A model generated the notes under the pieces. It was given only the letters and a program-made list of their open reading frames with translations. It was not told the DNA's origin and ran no database searches. DNA of 46,167 bases from Frankia sp. RB7 (GTDB taxonomy: Bacteria > Pseudomonadota > Alphaproteobacteria > Rhizobiales > Xanthobacteraceae): positions 1 to 46,167 of the forward strand of contig JAUEPE010000055.1 of NCBI GenBank assembly GCA_030403585.1, read 5' to 3'. This document shows positions 8,004-18,475 of the stretch, one piece after another. The translations under genes and the position numbers were made by a program. Each line of letters opens with the position of its first letter. Positions within the stretch are counted from its first letter, which is position 1.

Positions 8004-8498
8004 ATGGCTGACACCAGGAAACCGGCGGGACCTGCGGAGAAGAAAGCCAACCGGCGCGGTGCGGCGCGGCTCGCAGCCGTCCAGGCGCTGTACCAGATGG
8101 ACATCGCTGGCGCCGGCATCAACGACATCTTTGCCGAGTTCGAGAGCCACTGGCTCGGCAACGAGGTCGAGGGCGAGACTTATTTGCCGGCAGAAGCGGC
8201 ATTCTTTCGTGACGTCGTCTCCGGCGTCGTCCGCGACCAGAAGAAGCTCGATCCCTTGATCGACGAGGCGCTGTCGAAGGGTTGGCCCTTGAAGCGGATC
8301 GAGGCGATCCTGCGCGCGGTGTTGCGGGCAGGGGCCTACGAATTGGAGCACCGCAAGGATGTGCCGGGCCGCGTCGTGATCTCCGAATATGTCGACGTCG
8401 CCAACGCCTTCGTCGACCGCGAGGAGACCGGCATGGTCAACGCCGTGCTCGACCAGATCGGCCGCCAGTTTCGCGGTGACGAGTTCGGGCGGGGGTAG
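8004..8498 (+). CDS. nusB: Transcription antitermination factor NusB
   Basis: NusB binds boxA RNA together with NusE/S10 to support antitermination of rRNA operons. The 164-residue all-helical protein has the typical RGAARLAAVQALYQMDI start. The conserved C-terminal block includes VVISEYVDVANAF and FVDREETGMVNAVLDQI. It follows ribH by three bases, the standard ribH-nusB pair of proteobacteria. The short Lys/Pro-rich N-terminal tail of about 18 residues is usual in rhizobia. Confidence 0.97.
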   Translation: MADTRKPAGPAEKKANRRGAARLAAVQALYQMDIAGAGINDIFAEFESHWLGNEVEGETYLPAEAAFFRDVVSGVVRDQKKLDPLIDEALSKGWPLKRIEAILRAVLRAGAYELEHRKDVPGRVVISEYVDVANAFVDREETGMVNAVLDQIGRQFRGDEFGRG

Positions 8499-8524
8499 TT
8501 GAGACGACGACTTCCGCCGTAGCC

Positions 8525-8639
8525 GTCACCCTGAGGTGCCGGAGCGAAGCGGAGGCCTCGAAGGGCGGCGGCGTGCCGCTGAGGCGCACCTCGGCCGTGC
8601 ATCCTTCGAGGCTCGCAAGGGCTCGCACCTCAGGATGAC
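8525..8639. repeat. Palindromic intergenic repeat between nusB and thiL
   Basis: GTCACCCTGAGGTGC at the left and GCACCTCAGGATGAC at the right are inverted copies with one mismatch, enclosing a second pair of inner arms (GGCCTCGAAGG and CCTTCGAGGCTCG). This form recurs across Bradyrhizobium and Rhodopseudomonas chromosomes. It lies inside what should be a nusB-thiL transcript and fills almost the whole gap, so it could act as an RNA hairpin that separates expression of the two genes. Confidence 0.8.
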
Positions 8640-8654
8640 GGATCTGCTGTTGTG

Positions 8655-9653
8655 ATGCAGGACAAGAAACAGATATCCGCCGAAGACTCCCTCATTGCGC
8701 GCTATTTCAAGCCGTTGGCGACTGATCCCGGTGCGTTAGGGCTGGTCGATGACGCCGCGATCCTGTCCTCGTCCGGCGGCGACATCGTCGTCACCACCGA
8801 TGCCGTGGTCGAGGGTGTGCATTATCTTGCCACCGATCCCCCCGACACCATCGCGCGCAAGGCGCTGCGGGTGAACCTGTCCGATCTCGCCGCCAAGGGG
8901 GCTGCGCCCGCCGGCTTCGTGCTGACGCTGGCGCTGCGCAGCAAGGAGGATGCCTGGCTCAGGCCGTTTGCGGATGCGCTCGGCGAGGACGCCGAGAGCT
9001 TCGGCTGCCCGCTGCTCGGCGGCGACACGGTGTCGACGCCGGGACCGCAGATGATTTCGATCACCGCCTTCGGCCGTGTGCCGAAGGGGCGGATGGTCGG
9101 CCGCACCGGCGCAAGGCCGGGCGACGTTATCCTGGTGACCGGCACGATCGGCGATGCCGCGCTCGGCCTCGATTTGCTCACCGGCGGCGCGGCGGCCACG
9201 GCGCTGACGTCCGATCCAGCTGCAAGAGAAGCGTTGATCTCGCGCTATCGGATTCCGCAGCCGCGCAACGTGCTGGCGCGGGCCGTGCGCGACCACGCGA
9301 CAGCGGCGATGGACGTGTCCGACGGGCTCGCCGGCGACCTGACGAAACTCTGCGCGGCGTCCGGCGTCTCCGCCACAGTCAACGTGGCGAGCGTGCCACT
9401 GTCGGCTGCAGCGGCCGGCCTGGTCGCGCGCAACGCCATTTGCGTTGAGACGCTGCTTGCCGGGGGCGACGATTACGAGGTGCTGTGCACGGTACCGCCT
9501 GCACAGAGCGATGCACTGATGGACGCGGGGCGGGCGGTGGGTCTGGCCGTCACGGCGATCGGCACCATCGTCGCGGGCCATGAGCGGCCGCGTTTCCTGG
9601 ATGAGCAGGGCCAGGAACTGGTCCTGAAGCGGCTGTCCTACAGCCACTTCTAG
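8655..9653 (+). CDS. thiL: Thiamine-monophosphate kinase
   Basis: ThiL phosphorylates thiamine monophosphate to the active cofactor thiamine diphosphate. The N-terminal SLIARYFKPL and LGLVDDAAIL motifs (about residues 11-36) and the metal-binding DISDG-like AMDVSDGLAGDL identify the PurM/ThiL fold. The gene follows nusB across a palindromic repeat, the normal thiL position. GTG at 8652 and ATG at 8655 are adjacent possible starts and no strong ribosome site is visible; I use the ATG. At 332 residues the length is normal. Confidence 0.95.
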   Translation: MQDKKQISAEDSLIARYFKPLATDPGALGLVDDAAILSSSGGDIVVTTDAVVEGVHYLATDPPDTIARKALRVNLSDLAAKGAAPAGFVLTLALRSKEDAWLRPFADALGEDAESFGCPLLGGDTVSTPGPQMISITAFGRVPKGRMVGRTGARPGDVILVTGTIGDAALGLDLLTGGAAATALTSDPAAREALISRYRIPQPRNVLARAVRDHATAAMDVSDGLAGDLTKLCAASGVSATVNVASVPLSAAAAGLVARNAICVETLLAGGDDYEVLCTVPPAQSDALMDAGRAVGLAVTAIGTIVAGHERPRFLDEQGQELVLKRLSYSHF

Positions 9654-9891
9654 GAATTGCGCCAGGCCAACGGCCGGATGCTCAGGATTAGGTCTAAATA
9701 CTTGCCGAGATCGGCTTTTTCAGCCTCATCCGGCGTTGCACCCTCAATTTGATTTTGGCAAGCTTGTGACCGACCAGGGCCACACCTTCGTGCAAGGGGC
9801 GGCCCTGTTCGACATAAGGGCGCCACACCGCTTGACGGAAAAACAAAAGGCGCCGGGGGTACGTACATCAAGGATCTGAGGCAAAAATCAC

Positions 9892-12012
<2,121 letters not shown>

Positions 12013-12036
12013 ACCTGGGACGCCAGTCCTGCGACA

Positions 12037-12064
12037 AACCCGCGGTGCAAGCCGCGGGTTTTTT
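12037..12064 (+). terminator. Intrinsic terminator after hppA
   Basis: AACCCGCGG (12037-12045) pairs perfectly with CCGCGGGTT (12052-12060) around a 6-base loop, and the last Ts continue to 12064 to form a T-run. It lies 25 bp after the hppA stop and should end the transcript. Confidence 0.9.
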
Positions 12065-12092
12065 GCTGTCCGTTCTAGAGGGGGCCATCGCC

Positions 12093-12335
12093 ATGAAAAT
12101 CGAAACGAGCAAGTGCATGCAATGCGGCTGCGACATGCTGATGGCCGATACCGTCTGTCCCACTTGCGGCAAGGTACAAACCGGTCTCCGGCAATCCGGC
12201 GCTCTCAACTCTCGCACTATGTTGGCGATCGCGCTGGCCGCAGCCGTCCTCTTCGCTTTCAACTGGTTTAAATCCCCGGTGCCGCACACAGAGCAGGCTA
12301 CTGCACATCCATCTGCAGTCCTTCCTTCGCGATGA
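12093..12335 (+). CDS. Small zinc-ribbon, single-pass membrane protein (80 aa)
   Basis: The frame starts at 12093 (MKIETSKCMQCGCDML) after AGAGGGGGCC. Two CxxC pairs, CMQC at 8-11 and CPTC at about 22-25, form a putative zinc ribbon. A hydrophobic segment follows (TMLAIALAAAVLFAFNWF). The last dozen codons (ATAHPSAVLPSR) are read from DNA homologous to the 3' end of the neighbouring tctC gene in antisense, so the present C-terminus was probably acquired when that fragment landed or decayed here. I do not recognise a function. Confidence 0.55.
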   Translation: MKIETSKCMQCGCDMLMADTVCPTCGKVQTGLRQSGALNSRTMLAIALAAAVLFAFNWFKSPVPHTEQATAHPSAVLPSR

Positions 12336-12418
12336 TGCCGGCGAACTTCTTCGTCTCGGCGTCCACGAAGTCGGCGAATTGCTGCGGCGTGCCGTAATCG
12401 GCGCGGGCGCCCATGGCG
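12298..12418 (-). pseudogene. Relic of a Bug/TctC receptor gene (C-terminal about 40 codons)
   Basis: Read on the minus strand this encodes AMGARADYGTPQQFADFVD and continues to a GLQMDVQ end with a TAG stop, the same C-terminus as the intact receptor gene at 12805-13806. The two DNA segments (12298-12418 and 12805-12925) match at roughly nine bases in ten. Similarity stops sharply at 12418, and no upstream part of the gene is present. The divergence suggests an old tandem paralogue that has been almost wholly deleted. Confidence 0.75.
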
Positions 12419-12420
12419 AC

Positions 12421-12804
12421 TGGCTGGTTCCGCTCTCGAATGGGCCATGATGTCATGGTGTCACTGTTTTGCCCGACGCGTCAAACGAAATTCGTAAAAT
12501 ACGAAATCAGTGCTTGCCTTCGTTGGCGCTCAAGCTGACGGCTCACATCGAGCTGCCGTGCAGCACTGCGGAATCCCCGGCCATTGCCCGTTTGCCGCTG
12601 ATTTGCTCGATGCGACAATGGCTTACCGAATGGGCCTCGTGCCGGCGAGCAACTGTGGTTCTACTGTGCATGGGGTTGTTTTTCACTTTTTGCCGGAGGC
12701 GTGGCCCAGCAGGGAGGGGAGGGAGCATCGTGGCCTCGCTGCTGCTGGCAGAGACAGTCTGGATTGCTTCGTCGCTACGCTCCTCGCAATGACGGGGGCG
12801 GCGC
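12421..12804. other. Gene-free, repeat-containing spacer
   Basis: No reading frame here has a credible start, ribosome site or family resemblance. The segment 12759-12793 (TGGATTGCTTCGTCGCTACG and onward to CTCGCAATGAC) is half of a palindromic repeat that I recognise as widespread in Bradyrhizobium intergenic DNA. A TGTTTTGCCCGACGCGTCAA motif near 12463 also looks like a dispersed intergenic sequence. The stretch looks like scar tissue between the receptor relic and the intact receptor gene. Confidence 0.6.
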
Positions 12805-13806
12805 CTACTGCACATCCATCTGCAATCCTTCCTTCTGGATGATGCCGGCGAATTTCTTCGTCTCTGCGTCCACGAAGTCGGAAAATTGCTGCGGCGTGCC
12901 GTAGTCGGCGCGGGCGCCCATAGCGGTGATCTGCTTCTTCATGTCGTCGCGATCGAGCATCGCCTTGACCTGGAGATTGAGCGCATCAACCACCGGCGCA
13001 GGGACCCCCTTCGGCAGAAACACCGAGAACCAGGACGACACGTCGAAGTTCGCAAGCTCCGGCGCGCTCTCGCGCATGGTCGGCAGGTTCGGCGCGAGAT
13101 CACTCCGCTCGGTCGTGGTGACGCAGAGGCCGTTGAGCGTGCCGTTCTGCACCTGCGGCAGGCTGGGATAGAGATTGTCGAACAGGATCTGGATGTCGCC
13201 GGCAAGCGCGGCCTGCAGCGCAGGCCCGGCGCCACGGAACGGGATGTGCGTCATCTTCAATCCGGTGAGCTGGAGGAACCAGGCGCCGGTAAGGTGAGGG
13301 CTCTGGCCGACGCCGGAGGAGGCGTAGCTGAGCTTGTCGGGATTGGCCTTGAGAAAGGCAATCAGCTCGGCGACCGACTTGATGCCGGTCTTCGGATGCG
13401 CCGACACGATGTTCGGGATCCGGATCATGTTGGACACCGGCTGGAGCTGGTCCGGCTTGTAGCTGAGGTTCTTGAAGATGCTGTAGGCAATCGCGTTCGG
13501 TCCCGGATTGCCGATCAGGATGGTGTGGCCGTCGGCCTTGGAGCGAACGACTTCGGCGGTCCCGATCGTGCCGCCGCCGCCCGAGCGATTCTCCACGACC
13601 GCGGTCTGGCCCCAGGCGGACTGGAGATGGGCTGCGAGCAACCGGCCCATCACATCGGTCGAGCCGCCCGCCGCGGCCGGCACGATGACACGGATGTTCT
13701 CGGTGGGCTTCCAGTCGGCCAGGCTCGATCGCGGCAGGATGGCTGCTGCTGTCAGACCGGCGGCCCCAGCGAGCACGCGACGACGCGAAAGAACTTTGTT
13801 GGGCAC
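12805..13806 (-). CDS. Bug/TctC family tripartite tricarboxylate-type solute-binding protein
   Basis: The 333-residue protein is a periplasmic extracytoplasmic solute receptor of the Bug (TctC) family. A twin-arginine-like signal (SRRRVLAGAAGLTAAAIL) is followed by the mature start around WKPTENIRVIVPAAAGGSTD. VPAAAGGSTDVMGR and the PFRGAGPALQAALAGDIQ region are typical. GTG at 13806 is the likely start, with GGGAG eight bases before it; the frame stays open upstream. No TctA/TctB membrane subunits lie nearby, which is common for Bug proteins, so the ligand cannot be inferred. A decayed copy of its 3' end lies about 390 bp downstream. Confidence 0.92.
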   Translation of the reverse strand: MPNKVLSRRRVLAGAAGLTAAAILPRSSLADWKPTENIRVIVPAAAGGSTDVMGRLLAAHLQSAWGQTAVVENRSGGGGTIGTAEVVRSKADGHTILIGNPGPNAIAYSIFKNLSYKPDQLQPVSNMIRIPNIVSAHPKTGIKSVAELIAFLKANPDKLSYASSGVGQSPHLTGAWFLQLTGLKMTHIPFRGAGPALQAALAGDIQILFDNLYPSLPQVQNGTLNGLCVTTTERSDLAPNLPTMRESAPELANFDVSSWFSVFLPKGVPAPVVDALNLQVKAMLDRDDMKKQITAMGARADYGTPQQFSDFVDAETKKFAGIIQKEGLQMDVQ

Positions 13807-13926
13807 GAATCCACTCCCTGCTTCTTGTTTTGCAGAGAGCCTATGGAACCCGGCGTGCAACGGCAAGTCGCGCGCGCCCGCAAGTGCCGCACGAAGGGCG
13901 GCACGACGCCGCAGGCTGAAGAAGCC

Positions 13927-14412
13927 TCAGTTGAAGCTGAGCAGCTTGAACAGTGGCGCCAGGTAACTCATCTCCTGACCAGAGGTCGGCGTGGTCCGGC
14001 TGATGGAGTCGAAGATCTTGCCGTCCTGGAGGCCGTAATTCGCAAGGCGGCGCACGCGCCGGTTCTTGTCGAAATAGACGGCGATGACGCGCTGATCGAC
14101 CACCTTCTGGTTCATGAAGGCGACCATGCGCTCCGACCGCTGCGAGATGTAGTAAAACACTTCACCGTCCAGCGTCGCGACCGTGGATGGGGTGCCCATC
14201 ACGATCAGCACCTGGTCCTGGCTCGCGCCGATCGGAATCTGCTCGAGCGCGCCGGGCGGCAGGATGTAACCTTTCTGGAACTGCTCGCCGGTGCATCCCG
14301 CAAGGGCGCCACCGACCAAAGCCACGGCCGCGAGCATGCGCAAGCCGCTCCAGCGTGCAAAAAGGCCGCGCCGCTTGTCTGCGCGCAGGCTGGTCTGGTT
14401 CGTTATCGTCAT
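13927..14412 (-). CDS. bamE: Outer-membrane assembly factor BamE lipoprotein
   Basis: BamE (SmpA/OmlA fold) is a lipoprotein of the BAM complex that inserts beta-barrel proteins into the outer membrane. The start MTITNQTSLRADKRRG leads to a signal peptide with lipobox LAGC (in LVGGALAGC). The SmpA fold follows, with IPIGASQDQVLIVMGTP and YYISQ. At 161 residues it fits alphaproteobacterial members. It is divergent from the bc1 chaperone gene, with about 100 bp between starts. Longer in-frame starts lack ribosome sites and would spoil the signal peptide. Confidence 0.92.
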   Translation of the reverse strand: MTITNQTSLRADKRRGLFARWSGLRMLAAVALVGGALAGCTGEQFQKGYILPPGALEQIPIGASQDQVLIVMGTPSTVATLDGEVFYYISQRSERMVAFMNQKVVDQRVIAVYFDKNRRVRRLANYGLQDGKIFDSISRTTPTSGQEMSYLAPLFKLLSFN

Positions 14413-14510
14413 AGCGGAACTGATTCCGTCCCCTTGCGTCGCGCGAGGCGCTGAAGTACCGGGCGGAGGCTCTGAATGCAACTCGCGCGCGCCCGCTTGC
14501 GGAAACCACA

Positions 14511-15065
14511 ATGCTTTGGCCGTTCAATCACTTCAGGAAACCCCGGCTAGCCCCGGCCGGCACCATTGAGGCCATCTATGGCATGATCGTGACGCAGGCG
14601 CGAGAACCCATATTTTACCGGGACTTGGGCGTGCCGGATACGGTTAATGGCCGTTTTGACCTGTTGCTGCTGCATCTCTGGCTGTTGCTGCGGCGGCTGC
14701 GGACCGCCGCCCACGGCGGGGTGGAGCTGTCGCAGGCCCTGTTCGACCGCTTCTGCGAAGACATGGACGACAATCTGCGCGAGATGGGCATAGGCGACCA
14801 GACCGTTCCGAAGCGGATGCGGGCCTTCGGCGAGGCCTTTTACGGCCGCGTCCAGGCTTACGACCAGGCGATCGACACCGGCCCGGAGGCGCTGGCGCAG
14901 GCGATTTGCAAGAATATCTTGAATGGCGCCGGGATGGACCACGCGCGGCGGCTAGCCGCTTACGCGGTGGCCGCGAATGCGGATCTCGGCCAGATCGACG
15001 ATTCAGCGCTGTTGCTCGGATCCTTTAGGTTTCCCGCACCGCTTGCGGAGGATGAGACGTCATGA
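14511..15065 (+). CDS. Ubiquinol-cytochrome c chaperone family protein (CBP3-like)
   Basis: The 184-residue protein matches the ubiquinol-cytochrome c chaperone family, related to mitochondrial Cbp3, which helps assemble the cytochrome bc1 complex. Visible features are AIYGMIVTQAREPIFYRDLG (18-37), the LLLLHLWLLLRRLR helix and FCEDMDDNLREMGIGD. The stop overlaps the next gene's start (ATGA), so the two are translationally coupled. The order bamE/chaperone/yceD/plsX/fabH is standard in alphaproteobacteria. Confidence 0.93.
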   Translation: MLWPFNHFRKPRLAPAGTIEAIYGMIVTQAREPIFYRDLGVPDTVNGRFDLLLLHLWLLLRRLRTAAHGGVELSQALFDRFCEDMDDNLREMGIGDQTVPKRMRAFGEAFYGRVQAYDQAIDTGPEALAQAICKNILNGAGMDHARRLAAYAVAANADLGQIDDSALLLGSFRFPAPLAEDETS

Positions 15066-15637
15066 ACCGACCGACGACCGGACCCGACCCTTGGCGCGTG
15101 CCCCTGATGGTGGCGCATATTCCCGATACTGGCCTGCACCGTGAGCTCGAAGCCTCGGCTGCGGAGCGACACACCATGGCTGACCTCGCGGGCGTGCGTG
15201 AGGTCCTGTCGGCCCATGCCGACCTCGAAATCGTGCCGAAGAGCGGCGGTCGGCTCCAGGTCACGGGCCATGTCCGGGCCCGGGTCGGCCAGACCTGCGT
15301 GGTCACGCTCGATCCGATCGAGAGCGAGATTGACGAGGAGATCGACCTGATCTTTGCGCCCGAGGCCGAGGCGCGGCGGCTGACCGACCTGATCGAAGAG
15401 GGGGAGGACGATAAGGCCCCCCCGGAGGTCGCTGATCCACCGGAGGCCATCGTCAACGGAATCATCGACCTCGGCCGGATAGCGACCGACGCGCTGTTTC
15501 TGGCGATCGACCCTTACCCCCGCAAGCCGGGGGTCGTGTTCGAGGCGGAGGTCACCGTACCCGATCCAGAGGACCATCCGTTCGCGGCGCTGAAGGCGCT
15601 CCAGGACAACAAGCAGGGCAAGAAGAAGGGCAAATAG
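15062..15637 (+). CDS. YceD/DUF177 family protein
   Basis: This 191-residue acidic protein belongs to the DUF177 (YceD) family, which in other bacteria is linked to 23S rRNA accumulation. The core features are VTGHVRARVGQTCVVTLDPI and a central acidic loop (EEGEDDKAPPEVADPP). The IDLGRIATDALFLAIDPYPR block is conserved. The Lys-rich C-terminus ends KQGKKKGK. In many bacteria yceD precedes rpmF-plsX; here rpmF is absent and plsX follows after about 300 bp. Confidence 0.93.
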   Translation: MNRPTTGPDPWRVPLMVAHIPDTGLHRELEASAAERHTMADLAGVREVLSAHADLEIVPKSGGRLQVTGHVRARVGQTCVVTLDPIESEIDEEIDLIFAPEAEARRLTDLIEEGEDDKAPPEVADPPEAIVNGIIDLGRIATDALFLAIDPYPRKPGVVFEAEVTVPDPEDHPFAALKALQDNKQGKKKGK

Positions 15638-15748
15638 CTGGGCACTCCCAGTAACACCGCTGTGCTACGGGGCGTGAGGTGTTTGCTGGACTAGTTTGAA
15701 AAGACGACTCAACTATCTGATTTTTCAGAAATTATTGTGAATTCGAAC

Positions 15749-15762
15749 ATCCGCCGGCGGAT
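15749..15762. promoter_or_regulatory. Perfect 14-bp palindrome upstream of plsX
   Basis: ATCCGCCGGCGGAT is a perfect palindrome about 170 bp before the plsX start, inside the 296-bp yceD-plsX gap. The surroundings are unusually AT-rich for this genome, which suggests a promoter region for the lipid genes. No named operator matches. Confidence 0.3.
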
Positions 15763-15933
15763 CGCCCTTAATCCAAAAGGCTGGGGGCAAGAGGTTGTTT
15801 CGGGATAACAAAACGCTATTGTCCGCCCGGTTCGGGCGCGGCGCGGCGCTCGGCCGGTCGCCATGTCCATGGCGAACCCATTTCGCGGTACCGCTAGCGG
15901 ACGACCGCGCCAGACCAGGTTTCCGGGATTTTG

Positions 15934-16995
15934 ATGCCAAGCAAGGTTCGTATCGCGCTTGACGCCATGGGGGGCGATGTCGGCGCCCCAGTCGTCATTC
16001 CAGGCGCGGCCATCTCGCTCGGCAGGCATTCCGAGGCTGAGTTCCTGCTGATAGGTGATCGCGCCAGGATCGAGCCCGAGCTCGACCGCCACCCCAGGCT
16101 CAAAGCCGCCTCCCGCATCATCCATACCGACGTTGCCGTCAGCATGGAGGACAAGCCGAGCCAGGCGCTGCGGCGCGGCCGCAAGACCTCCTCGATGTGG
16201 CTTGCGATCGACGCGGTGAAGAAGGGCGAGGCGGATGTCGCGATTTCCGCCGGCAATACCGGCGCGCTGATGGCGATGTCGCGCTTCCATCTGCGCACGC
16301 TGCCGGGCATCGACCGGCCGGCGATAGCGGGCATTTGGCCGACGATGCGCGGCGAATCGGTGGTGCTCGATCTCGGCGCCACCATCGGGGGCGATGCGCA
16401 CCATGTGGTCTCGCTCGCGGTCATGGGCGCGGCGATGGCCAGCGTCTTGTTCAGCAAGCCGCGCCCTACGGTCGGGCTGCTCAATATCGGGACCGAGGAG
16501 GTCAAGGGGCACGAGGAGATTCGCGAGGCCGGTGAAATCCTGCGCGCGAGAAACCTGCCGGAGCTCGACTATATCGGCTTCGTCGAGGGGGACGGCATCG
16601 GCAAGGGGGTGGCCGACGTCATCGTCACTGAAGGCTTCAGCGGCAACATCGCGCTGAAGGCCGCCGAAGGAACCGCGCGCCAGATGGCCGAATTACTCCG
16701 CATCGAGATTCAGCGGAGCTGGATGTCGAAGCTGGGCTATCTCTTCGCCCGCGGGGCCTTCCAGGCCCTGCGTAACAAGATGGATCCCAACAAGTCCAAT
16801 GGTGGGATGTTCCTTGGATTGAACGGGGTCGTGGTCAAGAGCCACGGCGGAATCAACGCCGAAGGCTTTGCCTACGCGATCGAGGTTGGCTATGAGATGG
16901 TCAAATTCGATCTCCTGAACAAGATCAATCAGATGCTCAACCGCGAAGGTGGTGCACTCAATTTCGTGCAACCCGCGCCGGAGGATGTTTCGTGA
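15934..16995 (+). CDS. plsX: Phosphate acyltransferase PlsX
   Basis: PlsX converts acyl-ACP to acyl-phosphate, the acyl donor for the first step of phospholipid synthesis. The start MPSKVRIALDAMGGDVGAP is characteristic; ISAGNTGALMAMS and the FVEGDGIGKGVADVIVTEG block are also present. TTG at 15931 immediately precedes the ATG used here. At 353 residues the length is normal. It overlaps fabH by four bases (GTGA), tying phospholipid initiation to fatty-acid initiation. Confidence 0.97.
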   Translation: MPSKVRIALDAMGGDVGAPVVIPGAAISLGRHSEAEFLLIGDRARIEPELDRHPRLKAASRIIHTDVAVSMEDKPSQALRRGRKTSSMWLAIDAVKKGEADVAISAGNTGALMAMSRFHLRTLPGIDRPAIAGIWPTMRGESVVLDLGATIGGDAHHVVSLAVMGAAMASVLFSKPRPTVGLLNIGTEEVKGHEEIREAGEILRARNLPELDYIGFVEGDGIGKGVADVIVTEGFSGNIALKAAEGTARQMAELLRIEIQRSWMSKLGYLFARGAFQALRNKMDPNKSNGGMFLGLNGVVVKSHGGINAEGFAYAIEVGYEMVKFDLLNKINQMLNREGGALNFVQPAPEDVS

Positions 16996-17972
16996 CTCAA
17001 ATTCGTTCGGTCGTGCTTGGCTGCGGCTCTTATCTGCCGGAGCAGGTTGTGACCAACGCCCAATTGGCGGCGCGCATCGACACCTCCGACGAGTGGATCG
17101 TGCAGCGGACCGGCATTCGCGAGCGGCACATCGCGGCCGAGGGCGAGTTCACCTCGCATCTCGCGATCAGGGCCGCGCAGGCTGCGCTCGCCGATGCCGG
17201 CCTGGACGCGCAGTCTATCGACTTGATCGTGCTTGCGACCTCGACGCCGGACAACACGTTTCCCGCGACCGCGGTCGCCGTGCAGCACGGGCTCGGCATC
17301 AATCACGGCGCTGCCTTCGATCTCCAGGCGGTGTGCTCGGGCTTCGTGTTCGCGCTTGCGACCGCCGATAATTTCCTGCGCTCCGGTGCCTTCAAGCGCG
17401 CTCTGGTGATCGGCGCCGAGACCTTCTCGCGCATCCTCGACTGGAATGACCGCGGCACCTGCGTGCTGTTCGGCGACGGCGCCGGCGCGGTCGTGCTGGA
17501 GGCGCAGGAGCAGCCGGGCAAGGCTGGAACTGACCGCGGCGTGGTGACCACGCATCTGCGCTCCGACGGCCGCCACAAGGCAAAGCTGTTTGTCGACGGC
17601 GGGCCGTCCTCGACCCGGACGGTCGGCCATCTGCGCATGGAGGGCCGCGAGGTCTTCAAGCACGCGGTCGGCATGATCACCGACGTCATCGTCGACGCCT
17701 TCGAGGCTACCGGGCTCAACACCGACAGCATCGACTGGTTCGTGCCGCACCAGGCCAACAAGCGAATCATCGACGCCTCCGCCCACAAGCTCCATATCGC
17801 GCCGGAGAAGGTGGTGCTGACGGTGGACCGTCACGGCAACACCTCCGCCGCCTCGATCCCGCTGGCGCTGTCGGTGGCGCGCAAGGACGGCCGGATCAAG
17901 CGCGGCGATATGGTTCTGCTGGAGGCAATGGGCGGCGGCTTCACCTGGGGCTCTGCGCTGGTGCGCTGGTAA
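16992..17972 (+). CDS. fabH: 3-oxoacyl-ACP synthase III (FabH)
   Basis: FabH starts fatty-acid synthesis by condensing acetyl-CoA with malonyl-ACP. The catalytic triad is complete: C115 in LQAVCSGFVF, H253 in WFVPHQANKR and N283 in RHGNTSAAS. At 326 residues the length is normal. It begins at GTG, overlapping the plsX stop, so it depends on translation of plsX. The coupling matches the usual plsX-fabH pair. Confidence 0.97.
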   Translation: MTQIRSVVLGCGSYLPEQVVTNAQLAARIDTSDEWIVQRTGIRERHIAAEGEFTSHLAIRAAQAALADAGLDAQSIDLIVLATSTPDNTFPATAVAVQHGLGINHGAAFDLQAVCSGFVFALATADNFLRSGAFKRALVIGAETFSRILDWNDRGTCVLFGDGAGAVVLEAQEQPGKAGTDRGVVTTHLRSDGRHKAKLFVDGGPSSTRTVGHLRMEGREVFKHAVGMITDVIVDAFEATGLNTDSIDWFVPHQANKRIIDASAHKLHIAPEKVVLTVDRHGNTSAASIPLALSVARKDGRIKRGDMVLLEAMGGGFTWGSALVRW

Positions 17973-18106
17973 AGCCACAATCGATAAAATTTTGCCGGAA
18001 TTCGCCGCGATTATCGATGCGTCTGCATTGATGAGCGGTGTTGACCGCCGTAACGTAAGCTCATAATTTCAGACAACAATTGTTCGCCGTGATGTGGGAC
18101 AGGGCG

Positions 18107-18448
18107 ATGACCGATACAAGTAAAACCGTAACGCGTGTTGATCTCTGCGAGGCCGTCTACCAGAAGGTGGGTCTGTCGCGCACGGAATCGTCCGCATTCG
18201 TGGAACTCGTGCTGAAGGAGATCACCGACTGCCTTGAGAAGGGCGAGACGGTGAAATTGTCCTCGTTCGGCTCCTTCATGGTCCGCAAGAAGGGCCAGCG
18301 CATCGGTCGCAACCCGAAGACCGGCACCGAGGTGCCGATCTCGCCGCGCCGGGTGATGGTGTTTAAGCCGTCGGCGATCCTGAAGCAGCGGATCAACGCC
18401 CAGCATCGCACCAATGGCGATGCCAGCAAGGCTCAACCCGAGGCGTAA
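18107..18448 (+). CDS. ihfA: Integration host factor alpha subunit
   Basis: IHF-alpha is one half of a DNA-bending heterodimer used in transcription, replication and recombination. The start MTDTSKTVTRVDLCEAVYQK and the GETVKLSSFGSF and RIGRNPKTGTEVPI (DNA-clasping arm) segments are diagnostic. It has 113 residues with an Ala/Gln-rich tail. The upstream TTG at 18080 would add nine unusual residues and is rejected. Its beta partner is not in the window. The MerR gene follows after 27 bp. Confidence 0.95.
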   Translation: MTDTSKTVTRVDLCEAVYQKVGLSRTESSAFVELVLKEITDCLEKGETVKLSSFGSFMVRKKGQRIGRNPKTGTEVPISPRRVMVFKPSAILKQRINAQHRTNGDASKAQPEA

Positions 18449-18475
18449 AGTCGCCCTGCGCGAAGGATTTGGCAT

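Noticed and set aside
12469..12842. Two overlapping plus-strand reading frames of about 110 codons
   Set aside because: They run through dispersed repeat sequence and the antisense of the receptor gene, lack ribosome sites and have no family-like residues.
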